From: JAYZDK01 sp964604165 | GTDB taxonomy: Bacteria; Myxococcota_A; UBA796; CAJQPC01 | Assembly (NCBI GenBank): GCA_964604165.1 | Contig: CAZRYF010000007.1 | Location: 62,001 to 126,000, forward strand | DNA: 64,000 nt | Direction: 5' to 3' | Position numbers and translations under genes: made by a program | Part shown: piece after piece, positions 51,581 to 60,143 of the stretch | Position numbering within the stretch: position 1 is the stretch's first letter | Layout: each line of letters starts with the position of its first letter | Notes under the pieces: model-generated | What the model was told of the DNA's origin: nothing | The model's input: only the letters and a program-made list of their open reading frames with translations | Databases searched by the model: none

Positions 51581-52484
51581 AGAACCCCATGCTGATTCCG
51601 TGTACCGGTCCCAGCCACGCTGCCGTCGCCAGGGTCGCGAAAACGGCTACCCCGAGCGGGACAATTCCCCCAAGGAGCGGGCGAAGGGACCGAAACCCCA
51701 CAAGAAAGAGGAGCAGCAGTGCACCGGTGCCCCATTGGGCCGCCGTCTGAACACCGTCCCTGAGAATGCGTGCTCCGGTCACCGCGATGCGGGGCCCACC
51801 AAACCAAACCGCTGGAAGCTCACAGCGATGGATGGCGGCTTCAAAACGGGCGATGTCAGGATCGTCTGGTCCCAGGTCCAACCCAGACCGGCTGGGCTCC
51901 ACCACAAGAATGGCGCGAGTGCCAGAGGCGTCCAGGAATCGACCCCGTGAAGCGTCCACGGAAAACGGAAGCGCCGAGTCGCCCAGCCGTCGGGCGACCT
52001 CCAGGCCAAGGCCGAGTGGGTCGGCCTCCAAGCGGTCACCCAGCATCATTCCCATGGGACTCGCCAGGAGGTTTCGCTGGCGCACCAAGGTGGCCTCCAA
52101 CGTCTCGGGTCGCAGGCGTTGTGCTACGACTTCCGACGGCAACAAGGCGATTGCTCGGCTTGCCAGGAGGGGAGGAAGGGACAGCACCTGCGAGTCGACC
52201 CTGTGCTGTACCCGGGCCACAAAGGGCTCCTGGGCCAGCGCCTCCGCGAGGGAGTCCACCACAGCATCCAGCTCAGCCGGCTCGACACCGGCGCCATTGA
52301 CCTCCACCAACACCACATCCGAGAGACCGACCCGTTCCAGAGCCGCCACCGCTTGGGCAAGCTCTCCTCCCCCGGGAAGCAAGCGCTGCAGGTCGGAGGT
52401 GAAGGACAGTCCCATGGCGCCCCAAATGAGGGGCACCATCAAGACCAAGGATCCAAGCAGCCGAAGCCGCAAGCCTCGGTTCAC
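51282..52484 (-). CDS. MMPL/RND exporter N-terminal half (upstream of the frameshift)
   Basis: GTG at 52484 overlaps the LolA-like stop (GTGA). It reads as the first transmembrane helix, first periplasmic loop and helices two to three of an MMPL exporter, down to FGLAVDYWIHLYV near 51530. After about 51500 the frame turns into compositionally biased sequence without homology (TTRTCASSRRWIHGG), while the other frame carries the continuing exporter. So only 51500-52484 is real coding sequence. MMPL exporters in aryl polyene loci move the lipid product across the inner membrane. Confidence 0.85.
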   Translation of the reverse strand: MNRGLRLRLLGSLVLMVPLIWGAMGLSFTSDLQRLLPGGGELAQAVAALERVGLSDVVLVEVNGAGVEPAELDAVVDSLAEALAQEPFVARVQHRVDSQVLSLPPLLASRAIALLPSEVVAQRLRPETLEATLVRQRNLLASPMGMMLGDRLEADPLGLGLEVARRLGDSALPFSVDASRGRFLDASGTRAILVVEPSRSGLDLGPDDPDIARFEAAIHRCELPAVWFGGPRIAVTGARILRDGVQTAAQWGTGALLLLFLVGFRSLRPLLGGIVPLGVAVFATLATAAWLGPVHGISMGFCVALFGLAVDYWIHLYVAAAAAPQGVGFSGRLAAAEGAATTRTCASSRRWIHGGSLFAPRHQRVPGGLRSRLDGGSCIRCSLAVYFGAGPCFLCGVWRA

Positions 52485-53113
52485 CGGGGCACGTCCTTCA
52501 ACTCGAAGAGGCTGGAGTCCACCGGACCCGGCTTGTATTCACGAAAGGTGTACTCGGTTGTGTCGCCCCCTGGAAGCGTCAAGATCATCGACGACACCCG
52601 GGCCGGTTGGGTCCCAAAGGTCAACTCGATCCTTTCCATCGCCCAGCTGACCGTCTCGGTGCGCGGAACCAGAATTGCGCGGGCCTGGACCCCCTGCACC
52701 CAGGAAATGGCAAAGTCCTCTCTGGCTCCCTCCAGGTCCCCTCCCATCCACACTGTCATCGCCTTCACGAAGGCATAGGTCGATGGGTCCCCCTTCAACG
52801 GAATCTGCTGGACGCCGAAACCCGGACTGGACATGGCCACGTGGGTCGCCGTCAACAGGAAGTCCATGGCCTCTGGCTCCTGGAGCGACCAGCGCATTTG
52901 ATCGGGCCTCTGGTAGGCCATTCGGCCCTTGCTGGTCACCGGATCCGTAAACAAGGCACGGTGAGAGACCAGGACAAAGTCCACCGTAAACGATTCCACT
53001 ACCGACAAGGCCTGAAACATTGCAGTCGCCTCCGGGGGAAGGTCTGCCGGCTCCTGGGCCCCGACAGAAGCCGGATAAGACAGGATGACAAGGAAGAAGA
53101 GGAGGTGGCGCAT
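52481..53113 (-). CDS. LolA-like outer-membrane lipoprotein carrier
   Basis: 210 residues with a signal peptide (MRHLLFFLVILSYPASVGAQ) and the LolA half-barrel pattern (VSHRALFTDPVTSKGRMAYQRPDQMRW). ATG at 53113 rather than 53131, because the signal peptide starts here. In aryl polyene clusters a LolA-like carrier is thought to ferry the lipid through the periplasm. It is the first gene of the export operon; its stop overlaps the exporter start. Confidence 0.85.
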   Translation of the reverse strand: MRHLLFFLVILSYPASVGAQEPADLPPEATAMFQALSVVESFTVDFVLVSHRALFTDPVTSKGRMAYQRPDQMRWSLQEPEAMDFLLTATHVAMSSPGFGVQQIPLKGDPSTYAFVKAMTVWMGGDLEGAREDFAISWVQGVQARAILVPRTETVSWAMERIELTFGTQPARVSSMILTLPGGDTTEYTFREYKPGPVDSSLFELKDVPR

Positions 53114-53141
53114 GATCTCTTGGGGGCCCATGAAAACCAGG

Positions 53142-53173
53142 AACCCCCGAACCCACCAGTGGATTCGGGGGTT
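53142..53173 (-). terminator. Stem-loop after tRNA-Ala, likely intrinsic terminator
   Basis: A 14-bp stem with one mismatch (arms 53142-53155 and 53160-53173, loop CCAG) lies 9 bases past the tRNA 3' end on the minus strand and is followed within five bases by TTTT. It would separate the tRNA from the LolA-like gene. Confidence 0.6.
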
Positions 53174-53181
53174 CGAAGGGG

Positions 53182-53254
53182 TGGAGAAGAAGGGGATCGA
53201 ACCCTCGACCTCGGCATTGCGAACGCCGCGCTCTCCCGACTGAGCTACTTCCCC
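53182..53254 (-). tRNA. tRNA-Ala (anticodon CGC)
   Basis: 73 nt fold perfectly: acceptor GGGGAAG with CTTCTCC (one G-U), D stem GCTC/GAGC, anticodon stem CGGCG/TGCCG (one G-U) with loop TTCGCAA (anticodon CGC, codon GCG), T stem GAGGG/CCCTT and TTCGATC loop. Discriminator is A; CCA is not encoded (CCC follows). A -35-like TTGACG sits at 53290-53295, directly after the upstream glycosyltransferase stop, but the -10 is weak. Confidence 0.93.
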
Positions 53255-53295
53255 GGATTGCCGCTTGGCTAACCTGTAGCCCTGGGCCCCGTCAA

Positions 53296-54801
53296 TCAGC
53301 AGTCACAAGGCACGACCCGGTAGAAAACCCAACCGTATTCATCCTCTCTGTCCAGGGGAATCAACTTCATGGGAGGGAGGGTGACCTCCTCCTCTCCTCC
53401 GAGCCAAGGCGCCACGCGCGGTGCTTGGGTCCAGGCCTCTCGAAACCAGAGAACATAGGCGAGCTCCTCCCGCTTCAGCCAAGCTCCAAAACCCTCCCTT
53501 GGCCAGGCCTCCTCCCCTTCCAACACATCAAACCAGGTCCAAAGGGTGCGCTCATGTGCCCGTCGGTTGATCCAGGCACCCGGGATGTTGTCCACCAACA
53601 GGATCGCCTCCTCAGGGACATTCCCTTCGATCCACCGGGCCAGATCCAGCTGGGCCCCGTACAAGTCCTCCGAAACCTGAAGTTGCCGTCGGGTCTCCTG
53701 GCCAAAAGCTCCGGCGCCCTGGGCGACCGCTGCGAGTCCGATGACCCACACCCCTGCGCGTCCAAGCAGGGACCTGGCCCAATCCAGAGCGTTCGCGACC
53801 GCGAGAATCCCCACGAGCCCAACCACGGGAATCACCGAGTGCAGCCACTTCCAGTAGAGGTTGTGTTCAGGTGCATGCTGCGCCACCAGCCCAATCCCCA
53901 GCCAGAAGCCCAGGAACGTGAGTGCCGCCAAGGACAAGGTTCTTCTGGGACCGTGGCGTCGCCAGGGTGTCTGCACAAGGCCCCACCAAAGACCGAGCCA
54001 CAGGGCCCAGCCGGTACGGCTGGAGAGCACCTCGCTGGCCAGCCGGCCGACGACACCCAGACCGTTTCCCCACCAGGAGCCCGCGTCTCCAATCTCCGTG
54101 GTGCCGCCGGTGGCGACATTGACCGCCACGCTGTGCCCCCAGAAGGCCAAAGTGCCGTGCTCCCATCGGCAGTAGAGGGACCACATGAGCACCATCAACA
54201 GGAGCGGACCCAGGCCCTCCAGCAGCCGGCGCCCCCGGGGACCTCGGCCCAGGGCGTGCACGGCGAGAACGGGCCCAAGGGTCAGCAGTGCGTCCATTCG
54301 CGTGAGAAACGCCAGGCCGGCCCACACCCCGGCCAGCACCAGCTGCTCTCCAAACAATGCGTACAATGAGCCTAGCACCAGGGCCGCGTACATCGGCTCC
54401 CGCAAGCTCGAGGCGGAATAGAGCGCAAGCTCTGGCTGAAACACCAGCACCGCGGCGAACACCCAGGCGACCGCCCTCCCCCCCAGGCGGTCCGCGAGCA
54501 GGACCCCAAGCACGACGGTCATCACACCACAGATCAACGAGACGGCACGGGCAGCCACCACGGCATCTCCCACCACCCCCATCACCAGCGCACTCGCACC
54601 GTAGTAAAGGGGCAAGTGGTTCATGTCGTAGTGTTGAAAGCCCCCTTCAAGCACGCCTCGCACCATGGCGAGGTTGCCGTAGTCGCTCTCCTCCCACCCG
54701 CGGTACTGCGTCGAAAGACAGAGGCGCCAGGCCGCAGCCAGCCCCGCCGCCAGCCCGATCAAGTGGCGGCGCCTTCTAAGTCCCCCGACCCTCAAGTTCA
54801 C
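53296..54801 (-). CDS. GT-C type membrane glycosyltransferase (ArnT/PMT-like)
   Basis: 501 residues with about ten hydrophobic segments and a C-terminal soluble domain. The first periplasmic loop has the catalytic acidic motif as ESDYGN (residues about 38-43), typical of GT39/GT83 enzymes that use polyprenyl-phosphate sugars. A later segment, YWKWLHSVIP, also fits. Start is GTG at 54801. It could add a sugar to the lipid made by the neighbouring locus (inference) or serve general envelope glycosylation. Confidence 0.75.
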   Translation of the reverse strand: MNLRVGGLRRRRHLIGLAAGLAAAWRLCLSTQYRGWEESDYGNLAMVRGVLEGGFQHYDMNHLPLYYGASALVMGVVGDAVVAARAVSLICGVMTVVLGVLLADRLGGRAVAWVFAAVLVFQPELALYSASSLREPMYAALVLGSLYALFGEQLVLAGVWAGLAFLTRMDALLTLGPVLAVHALGRGPRGRRLLEGLGPLLLMVLMWSLYCRWEHGTLAFWGHSVAVNVATGGTTEIGDAGSWWGNGLGVVGRLASEVLSSRTGWALWLGLWWGLVQTPWRRHGPRRTLSLAALTFLGFWLGIGLVAQHAPEHNLYWKWLHSVIPVVGLVGILAVANALDWARSLLGRAGVWVIGLAAVAQGAGAFGQETRRQLQVSEDLYGAQLDLARWIEGNVPEEAILLVDNIPGAWINRRAHERTLWTWFDVLEGEEAWPREGFGAWLKREELAYVLWFREAWTQAPRVAPWLGGEEEVTLPPMKLIPLDREDEYGWVFYRVVPCDC

Positions 54802-54953
54802 AGCCTACTCCACTCGTTCTCTTCGCCCCTGGCGCCCCCCCCGATCCCTCCGCCTATTCCAGATATCGACCCGTCATCAGGAACCCGCCAGGAACGAAGA
54901 TCCCTTGAGCGGATTAGGCCGCGCACTTTCGGGTCGGGGGACTTGCATCTCAA
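54802..54953. other. Intergenic spacer of 152 bp, nothing identified
   Basis: Longest gene-free stretch in the window outside the assembly gap. GC-rich near the glycosyltransferase start. I see no promoter, hairpin or small ORF worth calling. Confidence 0.5.
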
Positions 54954-55385
54954 TCAGACGTCGTAGAACAACGGCTCGCGTCCGGCCCGGGAGATGAAGT
55001 CCCTCAGGCGTGCCGCGGTGACCTCATCCAGGTTCAGGAAACGGCAACCACAACCCACGGGCTGGCCGTCATCCGTCCGAACCCACATGACCTCTGCCGT
55101 GACGTTGATTGGAGGCCCTCCATCTGTAGCGATGGAGGTCTCCACCACCGTGCCGAGATCTGGCGGCGCCAAACTGCTGATGAAAATACCGCCTTCCGAA
55201 ATGTTCTCGGTGAGACCGGTGAAGAAGTTGGTCTCGCTGGTCACGGTGACCTGCGCTTCGAGGCGCACGCGCTCACCCGACCGACGAAAGGCCTCATTCG
55301 CAGATTGCTTGTCGGCTTGTTCGTGCATGGCATCGCGCATTTCATCCGCTTCTGCCGCGTCTGGTTTGATCCACTTGTCGCTCAT
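54954..55385 (-). CDS. PilZ domain protein
   Basis: 143 residues. The helical N-terminal third is Ala/Glu-rich. The PilZ domain follows, with RRSGERVRLE (RxxxR-type) and ENISEGGIFIS ([D/N]xSxxG), as in cyclic-di-GMP receptors. Some myxobacterial PilZ proteins of this size do not bind the nucleotide, so binding is inferred. It is divergent from the alpha/beta hydrolase. Confidence 0.85.
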   Translation of the reverse strand: MSDKWIKPDAAEADEMRDAMHEQADKQSANEAFRRSGERVRLEAQVTVTSETNFFTGLTENISEGGIFISSLAPPDLGTVVETSIATDGGPPINVTAEVMWVRTDDGQPVGCGCRFLNLDEVTAARLRDFISRAGREPLFYDV

Positions 55386-55407
55386 CGTTTCCCCTTTTCC
55401 AGTGTGG

Positions 55408-55437
55408 AATCTACCTCTGTTTTGCCCAACCCCTCAA
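55408..55437 (-). promoter_or_regulatory. Candidate sigma-70 promoter of the PilZ gene
   Basis: TTGAGG and TAGATT on the minus strand, 18 bp apart (each 4 of 6), just before the PilZ ATG at 55385. Overlaps a direct repeat ctcaag-n6-ctcaag. Confidence 0.35.
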
Positions 55438-55497
55438 GTGCGAACTCAAGGGGGGCTCGACGGCCTCGGCAGCATTGAATACCACTCTCCGGCCAAC

Positions 55498-56376
55498 ATG
55501 TCTCCCAATCCCCAGACCGGTTTTGTGGAATGCGACGCGGGCCTGCGCCTGTGGTGGCAAGCCATTGGAGCCGGCCCCACGCTGATTTGCTGCAACGGTG
55601 TGGGGGTGTCCACCTTCTTCTGGAAATACGTGGTGGAGCATTTCTCCCCCCACTACCAGGTGGTGCTTTGGGACTACCGTGGCCACGGACGGTCAGAACA
55701 GCCTGCGGACCATAGGTCGGTGGAGTTGAGCATTGAGGCGAGTGCGCGAGACCTGGGTTTGGTGGCCAAAGCTGTAGGGGCCAGGGATGCCGTTCTCCTG
55801 GGGCATTCCATGGGCTGTCAGGTGGCACTGGAGCGCTACCGCCAAGCCCCGGAGACCGTGCGGGGTCTCGCCCTTCTCTTTGGCAGCGCGGGCAAGGTCT
55901 TGGAGACCTTTTTCGATCGGAGCAGCAGCGTCCGGGTCCACCAGGCCATTATGGCGGCTGCAGATCGACTGGGTCCACGGTCGAACAAGATCATGCGAGG
56001 GCTGACCAGGAGCCCGGTGGCTTGGAACATCACCCGTAGATTGCGAATGGTGGACCCTGACTACGCCCGGAGAGAGGATTTTCAACCCTACCTGGACCAC
56101 CTGGGCGTGATTGACAGCCGCCTGTTTCTGCACATGGTTCAAGAGGCAAATCGCCACGATGCATTCTCCTGGCTCTCAGAGGTTTCCGCACCCACCCTGA
56201 TCATCGCTGCGGAAAACGACAAATTCACTCCCCTCCACGTGTCTGAGAGGATGGTCTCCGCCTTGCCCAAAGGAGAGCTCATGGTGCTCGCGGACGGCAC
56301 CCACGCCGCCATCATCGAACAACCGGAGACCATCAACCATCGGTTGAAACGGTTTCTCGTTGAGATCGCGTTCTAA
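55498..56376 (+). CDS. Alpha/beta hydrolase fold protein
   Basis: 292 residues with the full triad: nucleophile Ser104 in LLGHSMGCQVA, Asp241 in AENDKFTP, and His269 in DGTHAAI. The oxyanion region WDYRGHGRSEQP is typical of esterase/lipase and epoxide-hydrolase relatives. No signal peptide. ATG at 55498 precedes the first strand. Substrate unknown. Confidence 0.9.
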   Translation: MSPNPQTGFVECDAGLRLWWQAIGAGPTLICCNGVGVSTFFWKYVVEHFSPHYQVVLWDYRGHGRSEQPADHRSVELSIEASARDLGLVAKAVGARDAVLLGHSMGCQVALERYRQAPETVRGLALLFGSAGKVLETFFDRSSSVRVHQAIMAAADRLGPRSNKIMRGLTRSPVAWNITRRLRMVDPDYARREDFQPYLDHLGVIDSRLFLHMVQEANRHDAFSWLSEVSAPTLIIAAENDKFTPLHVSERMVSALPKGELMVLADGTHAAIIEQPETINHRLKRFLVEIAF

Positions 56377-56394
56377 CCCAGTGAAGCGCTTGGG

Positions 56395-56823
56395 TTAGCC
56401 AGGCACTTGCTCGGCGCGCTCCCGAAAGCGGTCCAACATCTCAGGAAGCGCCCTCCCTACCAGGGTCTTCATGAGAGACTTGGGCACGTACATGCCCAGC
56501 TGGATCTCGACCTCGTACGTGGCTCTGCACCGCCCTTCTTCCAGAGGTTCCAGGGTCCATGACCCGCTGTTGGACCGGAACACGCCTTCCAGCAGCGACC
56601 ACTGCACCCTCAGGGGGGAAACCTGCTCCAGTCGAAGGGTGTACTCCAGACGGCGCACAATCTGAAGGCCAAAGGCGACCTCCCAGACCCCCTCCCCGTG
56701 AGACCGAATGCGGGCGTCCACCAAGTCGTCTACAAACTCGGGATACCGTTCGAAATCGGTCACCACCCCAAGAAAATCCGCCGCACTACAGGCAGCTTCG
56801 ATGGACGCCGTGGCGCTGGCCAT
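56395..56823 (-). CDS. RatA/COQ10-like START-domain protein
   Basis: 142 residues of the polyketide cyclase/COQ10-type SRPBCC fold (DFLGVVTDFERYPEFVDDL, then a long C-terminal helix PKSLMKTLVGRALPEMLDRFRE). In E. coli the relative RatA affects 70S assembly; in eukaryotes COQ10 binds ubiquinone. The ATG overlaps the stop of the recG-like gene by one base. Confidence 0.8.
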   Translation of the reverse strand: MASATASIEAACSAADFLGVVTDFERYPEFVDDLVDARIRSHGEGVWEVAFGLQIVRRLEYTLRLEQVSPLRVQWSLLEGVFRSNSGSWTLEPLEEGRCRATYEVEIQLGMYVPKSLMKTLVGRALPEMLDRFRERAEQVPG

Positions 56824-59585
56824 CAGCGCTTCCCGCCGCGGTTCCGGCGCCGCCTACGCCGCCCGCCGCTTCGGCCGCCGCCTGACTTGCTGCCCTGTGG
56901 TTCTGGGGGGCGCTCCCCAAAAATTCGCAGAGCCAGGTCCCGGTGGGCTCTCTGCCGAAGCTGCGGATCTCTTCCCAGGAGCTCGAAGGCCGCCCGCCGC
57001 GCCCGCAGAAGCATCTTTCGATCCCGCGTGGGGTCTGCCCAGCGCATGGGGGGCAGATCGCCTGCGTGATCACCCAGCAGCGCGGCATCACCTCGCATGG
57101 CGCGATCCTGCTCCGCAATGGCGAACCCTTCCTCTTCTCCCGCCACCAGGGACACCACCGCCAGACCCTCTTCGGAGGGATCAGCGCTGACCACGTAGAA
57201 ACACTGTCCCGGCACCGCACCCACGGACACGTGTCCCCGGATTCGGTGCAATCGAATCAAGTCAAAGTGGTCGGCATTTTCCACCATGACTACCGCTGCG
57301 TTGGGAACCTCGGGGGCGTCCTCGATGGCTGTCGTGGACAAAAGAACGTCGATGCGACGGTGTTGAAAGTCCTCGAAAACCCGGTATCGTTCCTCTCGGC
57401 TCATAGACCCGTGGTACAGCGCCACCCGGGCCCCGGGAAAGGCCTCCTGGCTCATGGCGCTCACGAGAAGCATGCCTCGCTCCCGATCCAGCACATCGGT
57501 ACCGTTTCGCAGTGGAAACACAACGTAGGCCTGGCGACCCATGGAAACGAATTCCCGAATGGTCTCATAGGCTTCCTCCCGAATCTCTGGAGAAAGGACG
57601 TGGGTTTCCACCGAACCCTCGTCCTCCCGATCAATGAGGGAGATCTCGTGGTCGGAAAACAAGGTGAAGGCCAGGCTTGATGGGATGGGCACCGAGGTCA
57701 CCACCAGCAGGTCCGGCTGGTGCTTGCCCTGTTGCAGCATGTCCCGTTTCACAACGCCAAAGTTGGAGCGCTCCTCCACCACCACGAGCCCGAGCTTTTT
57801 GAATTCAGGCAGGCCCGCCTCAAGCATGGCGTGGGTGGCAAAGACAATGTCGGTCTCGCCCCGCCGAATACCGTCCACCTGGGCGGTACTTGCGGCGTCG
57901 GGCACCAACTGGGACACCAACCCAATGGCTCTCAGAAGGGGCTCGGCAAACAAGGCGCGGTGCTCCGCCGCCAGTGCATCGGGGGCCAGGAACAACACCT
58001 GGCTCTTCCCTTCCGCGACAACCACTGCCGACAGGAGCGCCACCAGAGCTTTGCCCGAGCTGACATCCCCCTGGAGCAAACGGGTCATAGAGCGGGCAGA
58101 ACGCAGGTCACGCCGAATCTCGTCAAAGGCCTTCTCCTGGGAATCGCCGAGCTGCAGGTCAAACTGCAGCTGGAGCTGTGCCACCTTTTCGTGCCCGATG
58201 GTGTGGCGCATTCCCTTGAGGCGCACCTTTTCCTTGACCGCCGCCGCCAGTTGTTGGAGGAACAACTCCCCAAACAACAACCGCGTGGGTCCCACCGAGA
58301 GACCGGACGTTGGCAGGTGCATCTCCCGGAGGCTTCTTCGCAGATCCTGTACCCGGCCCATCTTGCGTGTTCCCTCGGGAATGGGGTCCACCAACTCTGG
58401 AACATAGCGATCCAGTGCCTGGCGAACCAAGCGCACAAACACCGCCTCCTCCACTCCCTTGATACCGTAGTGCACCACCCGCACCACGCCTCGGGAGTCG
58501 CTTCGCCAGGGCACCGCATTCTGAAGCGTCAAGGTCTCCCCTTCCAACTCCAGCACTCCGGCCAGGGTCACCTCGCCGGACAGGTCAAGACCCGGCATGG
58601 GCGCGTCCCAACGGCATTGAAATTGTCGATCGCCCACCTGGAGCAAGGCGGTTTGCACCCTGCAATCCGGACTGATCTTCAACCAACGGGCAGCGACCTC
58701 TCCACAGATCGCCACCGGGGTACCTGGCTCCGGAAGCTCGGAATCCGCCTCCAATAGAGAGAGCTTTGCTTGCTCCCTGGGGGAGGTAAGCAAGAGATCT
58801 TCGATGGTGAGAATGCCCGAAGCCGCCAAAGACTCCGTCCACTCGGTCTGCATTCCGTCCAACTCGGACACGGACCCGCCCGTGTGGGCCGGGTCCCCCA
58901 GTAGAAACCGCGGCTTGGGTGGAGGCGGGGCTTGGACCGCCGCCTCCTCCTGTCGAGGCGCCTCTCCTCGTGCGTCTCTTCTCCTACGTCTACGCCGTCG
59001 GCGCCCCCCGCCTCGGCTGGACTCCTCGGCCTCTGGAGCGATTTCAGCGGCGCCGGCGGGATCCACAAGCTGGACCCTCGCGACAAGCTCCGGTGGCTTG
59101 GCCTCGGGGCAGGCTTTCAGTGCAGCCAAAACATGAATCTCTGCCTTGGCCACCGGCGCCAAGCGGTCGGTCCATACCATCTCGTCCACACCGCCCAGGG
59201 CATCACGTGCGAGGACCAGCGCTTCCGAGACATCCTGGGGGAGAATGCACTCCATCAGTCGCTCCAGGACTGGCACCGAGTTTCGTTCGATCCAGGGAAG
59301 AGACCAAAGACGCTGGCCCTCGTCCCCGACTGCATAGGTCAACGTCCGGGACAGGCGAACCAGCTCCCCTCGCAATGCCACGGGAGTGATCTCGGGGGGA
59401 GGCGCAGACGCGGCTTCCTCCACGGGTTCAGAGGCCTCACCGACGTCCCCACCGGGAGCAACGCCTTCAGGCGCCTCGCCATCGGGAGCAACGCCCTCGG
59501 GGTGAAGGTCCACGGACTCGAAGTCCACGGGTCGATCCTGTTTCTCAGCCGCGCCAGCGTCGCTGGCTACCTGTTTCTCTGCCAT
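56823..59585 (-). CDS. RecG-like protein with degraded helicase motifs and Arg-rich tails
   Basis: 920 residues. An acidic Glu/Pro-rich N-terminus is followed by an Arg tract (nine Arg near residue 200), a RecG-like wedge/OB domain, two RecA-like domains and a C-terminal Arg-rich tail. Compared with RecG, the motifs have diverged: QGDVGSGKT reads QGDVSSGKA (506-513), DEQHRFG reads EERSNFG (604-610), TATPIPRT reads TSVPIPSS, VIEVGVDVPNA reads AIEDAPEVPNA, and RGRVGRG reads RGHVSVG (from 783). Only the Walker A Lys remains. It cannot be assumed to hydrolyse ATP or unwind DNA. Ends in a one-base overlap with the RatA-like gene. Confidence 0.85.
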   Translation of the reverse strand: MAEKQVASDAGAAEKQDRPVDFESVDLHPEGVAPDGEAPEGVAPGGDVGEASEPVEEAASAPPPEITPVALRGELVRLSRTLTYAVGDEGQRLWSLPWIERNSVPVLERLMECILPQDVSEALVLARDALGGVDEMVWTDRLAPVAKAEIHVLAALKACPEAKPPELVARVQLVDPAGAAEIAPEAEESSRGGGRRRRRRRRRDARGEAPRQEEAAVQAPPPPKPRFLLGDPAHTGGSVSELDGMQTEWTESLAASGILTIEDLLLTSPREQAKLSLLEADSELPEPGTPVAICGEVAARWLKISPDCRVQTALLQVGDRQFQCRWDAPMPGLDLSGEVTLAGVLELEGETLTLQNAVPWRSDSRGVVRVVHYGIKGVEEAVFVRLVRQALDRYVPELVDPIPEGTRKMGRVQDLRRSLREMHLPTSGLSVGPTRLLFGELFLQQLAAAVKEKVRLKGMRHTIGHEKVAQLQLQFDLQLGDSQEKAFDEIRRDLRSARSMTRLLQGDVSSGKALVALLSAVVVAEGKSQVLFLAPDALAAEHRALFAEPLLRAIGLVSQLVPDAASTAQVDGIRRGETDIVFATHAMLEAGLPEFKKLGLVVVEERSNFGVVKRDMLQQGKHQPDLLVVTSVPIPSSLAFTLFSDHEISLIDREDEGSVETHVLSPEIREEAYETIREFVSMGRQAYVVFPLRNGTDVLDRERGMLLVSAMSQEAFPGARVALYHGSMSREERYRVFEDFQHRRIDVLLSTTAIEDAPEVPNAAVVMVENADHFDLIRLHRIRGHVSVGAVPGQCFYVVSADPSEEGLAVVSLVAGEEEGFAIAEQDRAMRGDAALLGDHAGDLPPMRWADPTRDRKMLLRARRAAFELLGRDPQLRQRAHRDLALRIFGERPPEPQGSKSGGGRSGGRRRRRRNRGGKR

Positions 59586-59591
59586 GGTGTC

Positions 59592-60068
59592 CTACTTGTA
59601 GTGGACATCCATGATCTCGAATTCGCGCAACCCGCGCGGGGTCGAGACCTTAACGACTTCCCCGATTTCCTTGCCCAACAAGGCGCGGCCAACGGGGGAA
59701 TCAAAGGAGATAGAACCCTTCTTTACGTCTGCCTCGTCGGTCCCGACGATTCTCCACGACCTTTCTTCTTCCGTCTCGCAGTTCACGAGATCCACGGTCG
59801 TGCCAAAGATGACGCGGTCGGATTCTTTCACCTTTCGGATGTCGATGACTTCAGCTGCCGAGAGACGGGCCTGGAGGAGGTTCTTTCTAGCCTCTCCCTG
59901 TGCCTGCTTCTCCTTGGCAGCATCGTATTCAGCGTTCTCAGAGAGGTCTCCGTGTGCACGGGCCTCCTCAATTTCTCGCACGGTTTGGGGACGCACCACC
60001 TCGAGGTAATGCCTGAGCTCTGACTCGAGCTTGGCCTTCCCTTCAGGGGTCATTGGGCTGCGTTCCAT
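59592..60068 (-). CDS. greA: Transcription elongation factor GreA
   Basis: 158 residues, exactly the E. coli length. N-terminal coiled coil with DLSENAEYDAAKE, which carries the acidic tip (Asp, Glu) that stimulates RNA cleavage by stalled RNA polymerase. The C-terminal FKBP-like domain ends SPVGRALLGKEIGEVV and TPRGLREFEI. ATG at 60068 with GAGGAA upstream is chosen over the longer frame. Confidence 0.96.
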   Translation of the reverse strand: MERSPMTPEGKAKLESELRHYLEVVRPQTVREIEEARAHGDLSENAEYDAAKEKQAQGEARKNLLQARLSAAEVIDIRKVKESDRVIFGTTVDLVNCETEEERSWRIVGTDEADVKKGSISFDSPVGRALLGKEIGEVVKVSTPRGLREFEIMDVHYK

Positions 60069-60143
60069 TCCAGGTTCCTCATTCTTCTTGGGTCTCTTCC
60101 CCGACGCCACTGGATCGGAAAGGGACAGATAAGCGCTTGGGAA

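Noticed and set aside
56823..59585. Functional RecG helicase
   Set aside because: Overall similarity suggests RecG, but reading the individual motifs shows that almost all catalytic residues have changed, so I did not call it an active helicase.
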